A DNA stretch of 5,131 nucleotides from an uncultured Rickettsiales bacterium (GTDB lineage Bacteria > Pseudomonadota > Alphaproteobacteria > Rickettsiales > UBA998), in NCBI GenBank assembly GCA_937982385.1, contig CALJMC010000045.1, positions 1 through 5,131 on the forward strand. The letters are read 5' to 3'. Shown here in pieces: positions 1 to 5,131 of this stretch; the stretch's first letter is position 1, and the number at the start of each line of letters is the position of its first letter. A model generated the notes under the pieces. The model saw nothing but the letters and a program-made list of their open reading frames with translations, was not told the origin of the DNA and ran no database searches. The position numbers and the translations under genes were made by a program.

Positions 1-8
1 GTGATGAC

Positions 9-503
9 ATGGCGAATATGAAGGCACATTTAATAGCGATTGCAATTGTTGGTGTTGTGATACTTCTTGGGGTTATACTCTTTGACCCTGCGAGGGAAGT
101 AGAGCCTAAAAATGCTGATGAGAACTCCTATTTTATTCAAATATACAGTGCAAGCTATGGCGGCAACTGCAATGGTTCGGATGAATATGAGAAGGCAGAC
201 GACAAAGGTGTGCGCAAAAAAGTTATTCTATCGTTCAAGCGCAATAATCGTCTTGGCAGAATATCAGAGCTCTGTAATGAAGAGACGAGTTGCGTGTTTG
301 ATGTTGGTGAGAAGATACTCGGTAGCTTAAAGAGTTATTCTTGTGATCCTGCGTTAAAGGTTAAATATCGCTGCTTTAGGGTTGATAAATTGCAGACGGC
401 GAATTTCTTGGAAGGTGAGCAAATGCAGCTTGACTGTCGCCCGCAGACAGTCAAAGAACGCATAGGCCTTGTCGATGTGAAGGAGCCAGCAGATGCTAGT
501 TGA
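9..503 (+). CDS. Membrane-anchored periplasmic protein with a cysteine-rich, possibly SUEL-lectin-like domain
   Basis: I do not recognise this 164-residue protein by name. Residues 5-25 form one hydrophobic segment after a short basic N-terminus, so it looks like a signal anchor or uncleaved signal peptide with the rest in the periplasm. The exported part has six cysteines (C54, C89, C95, C112, C122, C143). Its pattern ASYGGNC, then CNEETSC, then LG and CDPALKVKYRC resembles the SUEL/rhamnose-binding lectin domain, where an A-x-YG motif and a DP-x-K-x-V-x-Y-x-C end frame several disulfides. That assignment is inference from remembered consensus. Start: ATG at 9 is used, but ATG at 18 is a good alternative. 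It forms an ATGA overlap with a TGA at 19-21 that could end an upstream gene. The frame is also open to the window edge, so a start outside cannot be excluded. Its 3' end overlaps the next gene by 11 bp. Confidence 0.75.
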   Translation: MANMKAHLIAIAIVGVVILLGVILFDPAREVEPKNADENSYFIQIYSASYGGNCNGSDEYEKADDKGVRKKVILSFKRNNRLGRISELCNEETSCVFDVGEKILGSLKSYSCDPALKVKYRCFRVDKLQTANFLEGEQMQLDCRPQTVKERIGLVDVKEPADAS

Positions 504-1227
504 AAACTTGCAAACGCTAAATAGTATTGATAGCGTCAAATGGGTATCGTTGACCATTGCCTTTCTTTTGCTTGGCGCATGGTTCTTTGTGCAAAACAAA
601 CATTTCGACTATCGTAGCGGCTCTCCCTCGCGTTCAGATTACATCACATTGCTGCGTGCGGCTCGGATTCGTTCTACCGTTATCAATATATTATTATGGA
701 CATTCTTTGCTGGATTCTTTGCGTATGAATTCATGGAATCTCAGCCGGGTTCCGGTAGCAATCCTGTCGCTAGAGCTGCTGTAGAGCCTGTTGTAGAGCA
801 GCTTGCACCAGAAGTGTCCCCCATTCGTGTGGAACGTATTCCTGCTGCTGATACAGCTGTGGGGGAAGCGTCTTTTCTCTCCGAAAACCCTGAAACGGCT
901 TTAGATGCCCTCAAGGAGCGTTATGAGGATGTATTTGTATCCTATCTCTATCTTAAGCGATGCGAGAAAGCTGGCGATGCTGACTATCCGGTTATTGTGC
1001 AGGCATTTCAAGACGAGGTGAAGAACATGCAATATGACCCAAGCTTGTTCCAAAGTGTCTATGATGCGGCAGAAGGGTCTTATAGTGCCATTTATCGTGA
1101 TAGCAAATGTGACGATGCCACCTTGCTTCCTGTGCTTGAACGCTTTAAAACATGGCTCGATGGTGCAACGGAAGAACCTGTTGCGAACTTAGAGGTAAAA
1201 GAGACAACAGATGTGGCAACAAATTAA
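493..1227 (+). CDS. Two-helix membrane hairpin protein with an exported helical C-terminal domain, function unknown
   Basis: This 244-residue protein is not one I recognise. Two hydrophobic helices are visible, about residues 17-33 and 61-79. The loop between them is rich in Arg and Lys (K36, R41, R47, R55, R58, R60), so by the positive-inside rule the loop is cytoplasmic and both termini lie in the periplasm. Residues about 82-132 are a Pro/Glu/Ala-rich linker. Residues about 134-225 look like a compact helical domain with aromatic positions (Y144, Y151, Y153, Y165, Y181, Y190, Y197, Y201) and only two cysteines, C157 and C206, which could form a disulfide. It starts inside the end of the preceding gene (11-bp overlap) and its last 17 bp overlap cysE, so it is probably translated by coupling with both. 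A role alongside its upstream neighbour in the envelope is a guess from position only. Confidence 0.8.
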   Translation: MLVENLQTLNSIDSVKWVSLTIAFLLLGAWFFVQNKHFDYRSGSPSRSDYITLLRAARIRSTVINILLWTFFAGFFAYEFMESQPGSGSNPVARAAVEPVVEQLAPEVSPIRVERIPAADTAVGEASFLSENPETALDALKERYEDVFVSYLYLKRCEKAGDADYPVIVQAFQDEVKNMQYDPSLFQSVYDAAEGSYSAIYRDSKCDDATLLPVLERFKTWLDGATEEPVANLEVKETTDVATN

Positions 1228-1882
1228 ACGTGATATTAATGCTGTGCTGGCGCGTGACCCTGCTGCACGTTCTGCGTGGGAGGTGGTGTTGTGCTATCCT
1301 GGTTTTCACGCATTACTCATGCATCGCGTATCTTCAAAATTATGGGAATGGAAATTTCACCTGACAGCACGTTGGTTATCGTCATTTGGACGCTTCTTTA
1401 CGGGAGTAGATATACATCCGGCAGCGCACGTGGGTGAAGGATTTTTCATTGATCATGCAACCGGTGTGGTGATTGGTGAGACCGTTACAATTGGTAGTAA
1501 TGTTACGCTCTATCAAGGCGTCACGCTCGGTGGTGTGAGCCTCAAAAAAGAAGTGCGTCATCCACAAATTGGCAATGATGTGGTGATTGGTGCCGGCGCG
1601 AAGTTGCTTGGTCCTATTATCGTGGGTGATGGTGCGCGCATTGGTTCAAACTCTGTGGTGGTTGAAGATGTGGCCGCGATGACTACTGTTGTTGGTGTGC
1701 CGGCGCATGAGGTGAGTGTTCGTAAAAGTAAAACCGGTCTCAAAACGGATGAAGGTTTTTCAGAGGTGTTGTTTGAAGCCTATGGCACACCATGCGACAA
1801 GCCTGCTGACCCTGTGTTAGAGGAGCTTATGCAGCTGAAACGTGAAGTCGCAGCGTTGAAGAAAAAGGTGAAGGCGTCATGA
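1211..1882 (+). CDS. cysE: Serine O-acetyltransferase CysE, short form
   Basis: CysE transfers acetyl from acetyl-CoA to L-serine, giving O-acetylserine, the committed step of cysteine synthesis in the cytoplasm. Residues about 65-165 carry hexapeptide repeats of the left-handed beta-helix fold. The signature residues are present: D67 in GVDIHPAA, H82 in DHATG and H117 in RHP. Their spacing (15 and 35 residues) equals that of Asp143, His158 and His193 of the E. coli enzyme, so it should be active. At 223 residues it is shorter than E. coli CysE (273) because the N-terminal helical domain is reduced, as in the EpsC-like short class. The C-terminus (about 201-223) is a predicted coiled coil ending in Lys-Ala-Ser. 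It lacks the terminal Ile that inserts into CysK in the classical cysteine synthase complex. The gene overlaps its upstream neighbour by 17 bp and iscR by 4 bp (ATGA). AGAG at 1200-1203 may serve as ribosome binding site. Confidence 0.96.
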   Translation: MWQQIKRDINAVLARDPAARSAWEVVLCYPGFHALLMHRVSSKLWEWKFHLTARWLSSFGRFFTGVDIHPAAHVGEGFFIDHATGVVIGETVTIGSNVTLYQGVTLGGVSLKKEVRHPQIGNDVVIGAGAKLLGPIIVGDGARIGSNSVVVEDVAAMTTVVGVPAHEVSVRKSKTGLKTDEGFSEVLFEAYGTPCDKPADPVLEELMQLKREVAALKKKVKAS

Positions 1883-2295
1883 ATTTAACGACCAAAGGAC
1901 GCTATGCCGTGATGGCGATGATAGAGCTTGCGCTTCGAAAAGATGATGAGGGCGCAGTGTCGTTGCAAGCCATTGCTGATGCGCAGGAAATTCCTCGGAA
2001 CTATCTCGAACAGCTTTTCTCACACATGCGTAGCTCAGGCATGGTGTCATCGACACGTGGTGCACAAGGGGGGTACCGTCTCAATATTGCACCGAAAGAT
2101 ATCGCCATTCTCGATGTGATTAAAGCGGCGGAAGAATCTATCTCTATCACGCGTTGTTCCGGGGCGGAACGGGGCTGTATGAAACATAGTGCGCGATGTC
2201 TCACGCATGATTTATGGGCAGGATTAGAAGAGCAGATCGCGAGTTATCTCGCGTCTGTTTCCCTGCAGGATGTGTGTGATGGCAAAGTTACCTAA
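1879..2295 (+). CDS. iscR: Rrf2-family Fe-S cluster regulator IscR
   Basis: This is a 138-residue Rrf2-type transcription regulator. Residues 1-70 form the winged helix-turn-helix, with family hallmarks LTTKGRYAV at the start, NYLEQLF (residues 41-47) in the recognition region and GAQGGYRL (61-68) in the wing. Residues C93, C100, C107 and H110 match the three Cys and one His that ligate the [2Fe-2S] cluster of E. coli IscR (C92, C98, C104, H107). The spacing is C-x6-C-x6-C-x2-H instead of C-x5-C-x5-C-x2-H. The family represses or activates Fe-S assembly genes according to cluster occupancy. Here the gene lies inside the operon (ATGA overlap with cysE, overlap with the desulfurase), so any autoregulation would act on a promoter outside the window or on distant targets. 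Cluster binding is inferred from the ligands. Confidence 0.95.
   Translation: MNLTTKGRYAVMAMIELALRKDDEGAVSLQAIADAQEIPRNYLEQLFSHMRSSGMVSSTRGAQGGYRLNIAPKDIAILDVIKAAEESISITRCSGAERGCMKHSARCLTHDLWAGLEEQIASYLASVSLQDVCDGKVT
2267..2270 (+). promoter_or_regulatory. Ribosome binding site deciding the desulfurase start
   Basis: AGGA lies inside the iscR coding region, 8 nt before ATG 2279. The alternative ATG at 2270 would use the last base of this motif and has no other Shine-Dalgarno sequence, so 2279 is preferred. Confidence 0.6.
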
Positions 2296-3376
2296 CATTT
2301 ATCTCGACTATAACGCGACTGTGCCGCCACGCCCCGAGGCGGTGGCCATTGCGCATGAGCTGAGTGCCGAGCCGCTTAATGCGTCGTCAGTGCATGGGGC
2401 GGGGCGCAAAGCTAAACATATCATTGAAGATGCGCGTAGCGTTATTGCTGAGCATGTGAGCTGTTTTCCAGGTGAGGTTATTTTTACGAGTTCGGGAACT
2501 GAATCCAATGCAATGGCGTTGCAGTCATACCCTAAACGTCAGTTGCTAGTTGCTGCAACCGAACATCCTTCAGTTTTGAAGCAGCGTGATAATACCATTG
2601 AGCTAGCTGTGCATGCAAATGGCTTGCTGGATATGGACGCTTTCGAGCAGGAGCTTAAAAGTGTGGGCGAGGGCGAGGCACTTGTTTCTGTGATGTTTGC
2701 TAATAATGAGACCGGCGTTATTCAGCCCATTGCTGAGATTTCTGCACTCGCGCGTAAGTACGGAGCTATTATGCATTGTGATGCGATGCAAGCCATTGGA
2801 AAAATTCCCGTGGATATTGGTGTACTCGGCGTGGATATGCTTACGCTCTGTGCCCATAAATGCGGCGGAGTCGTGGGAGCTGCGGCACTTGTGGCACGAG
2901 AGGGAGTTGTTCCTACACCCATTATGCGCGGTGGCGGGCAAGAATTGCGCCGCAGAGCAGGAACAGAAAATATTCCTTCTATTGCAGCTTTTGCAGCGGC
3001 AATCACATGCGCTGAGAAGGATGAATGGCAATTCGAGCTACGTGGTTGGCTTGACGCATTAGAATCAGTCTGTGAAGCTGCAGGTGGCGTTGTGTTAGGC
3101 AAGGATGCCACAAGGTTGCCGAACGCTAGCAATATCATGATGCCTAATAAATCAGCCGAGCTGCAGCTCATTCATTTTGATTTGGCCAATATTGCTGTGA
3201 GTGCTGGATCAGCATGTTCATCTGGGCGCGTAGAAGCCTCACATGTTGCGCGTGCTATGTTAGGTGACGATGCAGAGGGCCTCAGTAATATCATTCGCAT
3301 CAGCGGTGGCTGGAATACGCAAGAGTCCGACATAATTGCGGCTCAAAAAGCATGGCTGAGCTTTGCAAAACGTTAG
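2279..3376 (+). CDS. NifS/IscS-class (group I) cysteine desulfurase
   Basis: This PLP enzyme (365 residues) converts L-cysteine to L-alanine and leaves a persulfide on its active-site Cys for Fe-S cluster or thiolation pathways. Visible landmarks are LDYNAT at the N-terminus, EHPSV with H96, NNETGV, D168 in HCDAMQAIGK (pyridine nitrogen), PLP lysine K194 in AHK, RRRAGTEN, catalytic C313 in SAGSACSSG and R340 in IRISGG (substrate carboxylate). D168 to K194 spacing equals Asp180 to Lys206 of E. coli IscS. It is about 40 residues shorter than IscS and lacks its C-terminal tail. Oddities: cysteines C191 and C195 flank the PLP lysine region, and the usual GPxGxG after it reads GVVGAA. I chose ATG 2279 over ATG 2270 because AGGA at 2267-2270 is spaced 8 nt from it. 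It overlaps iscR by 17 bp. No scaffold (iscU or sufB) gene follows, so its sulfur acceptor is unknown. Confidence 0.93.
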   Translation: MAKLPNIYLDYNATVPPRPEAVAIAHELSAEPLNASSVHGAGRKAKHIIEDARSVIAEHVSCFPGEVIFTSSGTESNAMALQSYPKRQLLVAATEHPSVLKQRDNTIELAVHANGLLDMDAFEQELKSVGEGEALVSVMFANNETGVIQPIAEISALARKYGAIMHCDAMQAIGKIPVDIGVLGVDMLTLCAHKCGGVVGAAALVAREGVVPTPIMRGGGQELRRRAGTENIPSIAAFAAAITCAEKDEWQFELRGWLDALESVCEAAGGVVLGKDATRLPNASNIMMPNKSAELQLIHFDLANIAVSAGSACSSGRVEASHVARAMLGDDAEGLSNIIRISGGWNTQESDIIAAQKAWLSFAKR

Positions 3377-3408
3377 TTATTCAATCTTTTTACTACATAG
3401 TGTACTGA

Positions 3409-3442
3409 CTGTCACAAAACTGTAACATTTCTCTGCTATAGT
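3409..3442 (+). promoter_or_regulatory. Pho box plus extended -10: PhoB-dependent promoter
   Basis: Two 7-bp repeats with an 11-bp period, CTGTCAC (3409-3415) and CTGTAAC (3420-3426), are separated by AAAA. They match the known Pho box consensus (CTGTCAT repeats, 11-bp period) at 6 of 7 and 5 of 7 positions, the first differing only at its variable last base. A -10 element TATAGT (3437-3442) preceded by TG-C (extended -10) lies exactly 10 bp downstream. This is the same spacing, and the same -10 hexamer, as I recall for the E. coli phoA promoter. There is no good -35 hexamer at 16-18 bp, as expected for an activator-dependent promoter where PhoB replaces -35 recognition. Transcription should start near 3449, giving a leader of about 55 nt. 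Regulation by PhoB is inferred from sequence alone. Confidence 0.75.
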
Positions 3443-3462
3443 TATAGGTAAGCAAATTTAGG

Positions 3463-3482
3463 TGTTGAGCATATGCTCCGCA
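3463..3482. repeat. Inverted repeat in the leader of the Pho-box gene
   Basis: GAGCATATGCTC (3467-3478) is a perfect 12-bp palindrome. Outer bases TG (3463-3464) and CA (3481-3482) also pair, with two non-Watson-Crick positions between. It sits between the predicted transcription start and the ribosome binding site, so it could be an operator or a small leader hairpin. It has no T-run after it and is not a terminator. Confidence 0.5.
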
Positions 3483-3491
3483 ATAGTAGAA

Positions 3492-3497
3492 AGAGAG
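3492..3497 (+). promoter_or_regulatory. Ribosome binding site deciding the start of the 148-residue protein
   Basis: AGAGAG lies 6 nt before ATG 3504. An in-frame GTG at 3462 has no comparable site and would place the palindrome inside the coding region, so ATG 3504 is chosen. Confidence 0.6.
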
Positions 3498-3503
3498 TTT
3501 ATT

Positions 3504-3950
3504 ATGGGAATAATTGATGATGAAGCGGTCACAAGTGCAGCTGTTAGTACCGTAAATAATTATATTGATAATATTCTCTTACCTGTATGTAAGGATGCTT
3601 TAGGTAAGTGTGGGGCTGGATTAGCCAAGGCTGCTGAAGTTACAGCAACAGTGGGTAATGCGGTTGCGAGTCCGATTGTATCAGCTAAAGAAGGGTTCTC
3701 ATCAGGAATTGATAAAATTCGTGGGCTTGGGGGCGATAGTCCGAGCAAAGAATTAAATATTGCCCAAGAACAAAATACACCTGGCACTCAGACTACTAGT
3801 GTTTCGATGGATGGTAAAGTTGCTGAGCAATGTGCAGGAATAGATATGTCTGGTTTTGCTGTTGCAGAACATTCGGCAGGAATGAATGTTGAGCCGATGA
3901 GTTGTCCTGTGAATGTAGCGCAGACACAGACACAAGCTTTTCAAAGATAA
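3504..3950 (+). CDS. Unrecognised 148-residue protein under a predicted Pho promoter
   Basis: I do not recognise this protein. It has no signal peptide and no clear membrane helix, so it is probably cytoplasmic. Residues about 8-73 are Ala/Val/Gly-rich and could form amphipathic helices, with two cysteines C29 and C36. Residues about 74-105 are polar and likely disordered. Residues 106-115 (VAEQCAGIDM) and 120-129 (VAEHSAGMNV) are a near repeat with a 14-residue period. The tail is Gln/Thr-rich. The low-complexity, amphipathic look would fit a small surface-coating or structural protein such as a phasin, but no signature supports that. It forms its own unit between the Pho box promoter and a strong terminator, so the best functional clue is probable induction by phosphate starvation. 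The reading frame is convincing because of the ribosome binding site and the terminator just after the stop. Confidence 0.8.
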   Translation: MGIIDDEAVTSAAVSTVNNYIDNILLPVCKDALGKCGAGLAKAAEVTATVGNAVASPIVSAKEGFSSGIDKIRGLGGDSPSKELNIAQEQNTPGTQTTSVSMDGKVAEQCAGIDMSGFAVAEHSAGMNVEPMSCPVNVAQTQTQAFQR

Positions 3951-3966
3951 ATCATTTCAATAACTC

Positions 3967-4001
3967 AAAAAAGCAGTCTTCTTAGGAAGGCTGCTTTTTT
4001 T
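3967..4001 (+). terminator. Strong intrinsic terminator after the 148-residue gene
   Basis: GCAGTCTTC (3973-3981) pairs with GAAGGCTGC (3986-3994) over 9 bp with one G-T wobble. The loop is TTAG, and seven T follow (3995-4001). Six A precede the stem (3967-3972), so the hairpin could also stop transcription on the other strand. It lies 16 bp after the stop codon at 3950. Confidence 0.93.
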
Positions 4002-4120
4002 ATGCCTAAAATTCACAACTACTTCTTATAGCAGCGTCTGATAGGGCAATTGCAGATAGCATTGCTGTGGTGACAGGGTTATGTTATTCGAAAGATTCGT
4101 AACTAGTAAGGATAGCGTAG
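4002..4120. other. Leader region of the methyltransferase gene, no assigned promoter
   Basis: This stretch separates the terminator from the methyltransferase gene and should hold that gene's promoter. I could not pair a convincing -35 and -10. Small stems are possible (GCAAT 4046-4050 with ATTGC 4061-4065; CGAA 4089-4092 with TTCG 4096-4099), but they do not form a recognised SAM riboswitch. AAGGA at 4108-4112 is a good ribosome binding site, 8 nt before ATG 4121. Confidence 0.4.
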
Positions 4121-5041
4121 ATGCCGACTAAAGAAATCATATTGTTAGACGGAGGCGTGGGGCAAGAAATAAACCGCCGTGCCACGCATACTGAATCGCA
4201 CCCGCAATGGTCCGTCAAGGTGATGCATGATACACCCAAAATAGTCGTGCAAGTGCAAAAGGAATTTATAGAGGCAGGAGCAAAAATTATCTCACTCAAT
4301 AATTACACCGCGACACCGTCGCGTATGAAACGCTATGACATGATGGATCAGTATGAACAGACACATGCGCTCGCAGCCCAATGCGCGAATGAGGCGCTCG
4401 CACAGACTGATGTCGCTCGAGATGAGGTCAATATTGCGGGATGTTTGCCACCACTAGCCGCGAGTTATGTGACAGAAGGCGTGCCCCCTTACACCCAAGC
4501 ATATGATGAATATTGCAGCCTTATTGAACAGCAAAAACCCCTCGTGGATCTGTTCTTAGTGGAAACCATGTCAAATCTGGTTGAGCTAACAGCCGCCCTA
4601 GACGCGTTAAAGCATTATAATGAGAAGTCCTATGTTGCTCTGACATGTAAGGATGATGCGTCCATCACGTTGCGTTCTGGGCAGCCTTTATCGGATGCGT
4701 TGGCATTGTTGCGTGAGAGAAACGCTGAAGCGGTGATGATTAATTGCTGTTACCCTGAAACAGTAGATTCAGTAATAGATGCGCTCAGTAGATCGTCTCT
4801 TACCTTTGGAGCCTATGCGAATGGGTTTAAATCAGTGGAACCGCTTACGCTTGGCACGACTGTTGACCTCTTGGACTATCGGGCTGACTTAACAGCTGAG
4901 CGCTACACACAACACGCTATGAGTTGGGTGGAAAAAGGTGCGAAAATCATTGGCGGGTGCTGTGAGATTTCTCCACAACATATCGCACATCTACATGTTC
5001 GACTTCAGGAAAAAGGATATAAGATACGAAAGCTGCTTTAA
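4121..5041 (+). CDS. Homocysteine S-methyltransferase family protein
   Basis: This 306-residue cytoplasmic enzyme belongs to the zinc-dependent S-methyltransferase family of MmuM and betaine-homocysteine methyltransferase, which methylates homocysteine to methionine. Visible landmarks are LLDGGVGQE at residues 8-16 (start of the TIM barrel), AGAKIISLNNY in the second strand region, VETMSN mid-barrel, NCC (C209-C210) and the closing IIGGCCEISPQ (C280-C281). In the family, one Cys of the first motif and both of GGCC bind the catalytic zinc, so the site is complete. Length is close to E. coli MmuM (310). The usual GPYG motif of MmuM is replaced by GCLPPL, so the methyl donor (S-methylmethionine, betaine or another) cannot be assigned. 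It is monocistronic here: a terminator lies upstream and a convergent tRNA downstream. The start at ATG 4121 is supported by AAGGA at 4108-4112. Confidence 0.9.
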   Translation: MPTKEIILLDGGVGQEINRRATHTESHPQWSVKVMHDTPKIVVQVQKEFIEAGAKIISLNNYTATPSRMKRYDMMDQYEQTHALAAQCANEALAQTDVARDEVNIAGCLPPLAASYVTEGVPPYTQAYDEYCSLIEQQKPLVDLFLVETMSNLVELTAALDALKHYNEKSYVALTCKDDASITLRSGQPLSDALALLRERNAEAVMINCCYPETVDSVIDALSRSSLTFGAYANGFKSVEPLTLGTTVDLLDYRADLTAERYTQHAMSWVEKGAKIIGGCCEISPQHIAHLHVRLQEKGYKIRKLL

Positions 5042-5106
5042 GTTATTTCTAATTCATCCAGAGTGCTATCAGCCATTGTGACATGAATAATTCTGAGGTT
5101 TGAAAT

Positions 5107-5131
5107 TGGTTGCGGGGGTAGGATTTGAACC
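5107..5131 (-). tRNA. 3' part of a tRNA, probably initiator tRNA-fMet (partial)
   Basis: The reverse complement gives a T arm (GG, loop TTCAAAT, CC), acceptor strand CCCCGCA, discriminator A and an encoded CCA ending at 5107. Position 72 is A, and the acceptor and T loop match what I recall of E. coli tRNA-fMet, whose C1-A72 mismatch is the initiator hallmark. Two bases in the T stem differ. The anticodon and 5' half lie beyond the window, so identity is inferred. It is transcribed toward the methyltransferase gene. In the 65 bp between them I see no clear terminator. Confidence 0.85.

Noticed and set aside
2603..3171. Long antisense open frames (142 and 149 codons) opposite the desulfurase gene
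   Set aside because: They are codon shadows of a clearly functional gene; their translations show no domain and no ribosome binding site was found.
3389..3404. Partial palindrome TACTACATAGTGTA after the desulfurase gene as terminator
   Set aside because: The stem is about 4 bp with a 2-nt loop and no T-run follows.
4070..4076. GTGACAG, a reverse-strand Pho half-site upstream of the methyltransferase gene
   Set aside because: No second repeat occurs 11 bp away on either side, so it is not a Pho box.
4002..4107. Possible SAM-type riboswitch before a methionine gene
   Set aside because: Only short isolated stems are visible and none of the conserved cores of known SAM riboswitches can be traced.
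5040..5078. Twelve-codon minus-strand ORF between the methyltransferase and the tRNA
   Set aside because: Too short, no ribosome binding site seen, and it is positioned just after a tRNA 3' end; most likely chance.
5107..5131. tRNA 3' end as attachment site of an integrated element
   Set aside because: No integrase, no repeated copy of the tRNA end in the window, and the neighbouring genes are housekeeping in character.

Overview
The window reads as ordinary chromosomal DNA of moderate GC content from a Gram-negative bacterium, most probably an alphaproteobacterium. This rests on the style of the IscR and cysteine desulfurase proteins and on the 3' end of an initiator-type tRNA at the right edge. 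I could not fix the order or genus. No mobile element, CRISPR array or rRNA was seen.

Left block (1-3376): five plus-strand genes packed so tightly that each overlaps the next. Two unrecognised envelope proteins come first: a single-pass anchored protein with a cysteine-rich, possibly SUEL-lectin-like domain, and a two-helix membrane hairpin with an exported helical domain. They are followed by cysE (serine O-acetyltransferase), an IscR-type Rrf2 regulator with its Fe-S ligands intact, and a NifS/IscS-class cysteine desulfurase. The logic of the last three is clear: CysE supplies the committed intermediate for cysteine, the desulfurase takes sulfur from cysteine, and IscR can sense Fe-S status. 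No SUF or ISC scaffold gene follows, so the desulfurase must serve machinery encoded elsewhere. The operon promoter lies left of the window.

Middle block (3377-4001): a separate, self-contained transcription unit. An 18-bp direct repeat matching the PhoB-binding Pho box sits exactly 10 bp upstream of a TATAGT -10 element, the same geometry as the E. coli phoA promoter. Next come a leader with a perfect 12-bp palindrome, a 148-residue protein that I do not recognise, and a strong intrinsic terminator. The best reading is a phosphate-starvation-induced gene of unknown function. This is the most interesting element in the window.

Right block (4002-5131): a homocysteine S-methyltransferase family gene (methionine synthesis from homocysteine), then the 3' end of a convergent tRNA, probably the initiator tRNA-fMet, cut by the window edge. 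The two longest gene-free stretches (3377-3503 and 3951-4120) are both under 300 bases and are described in the features.
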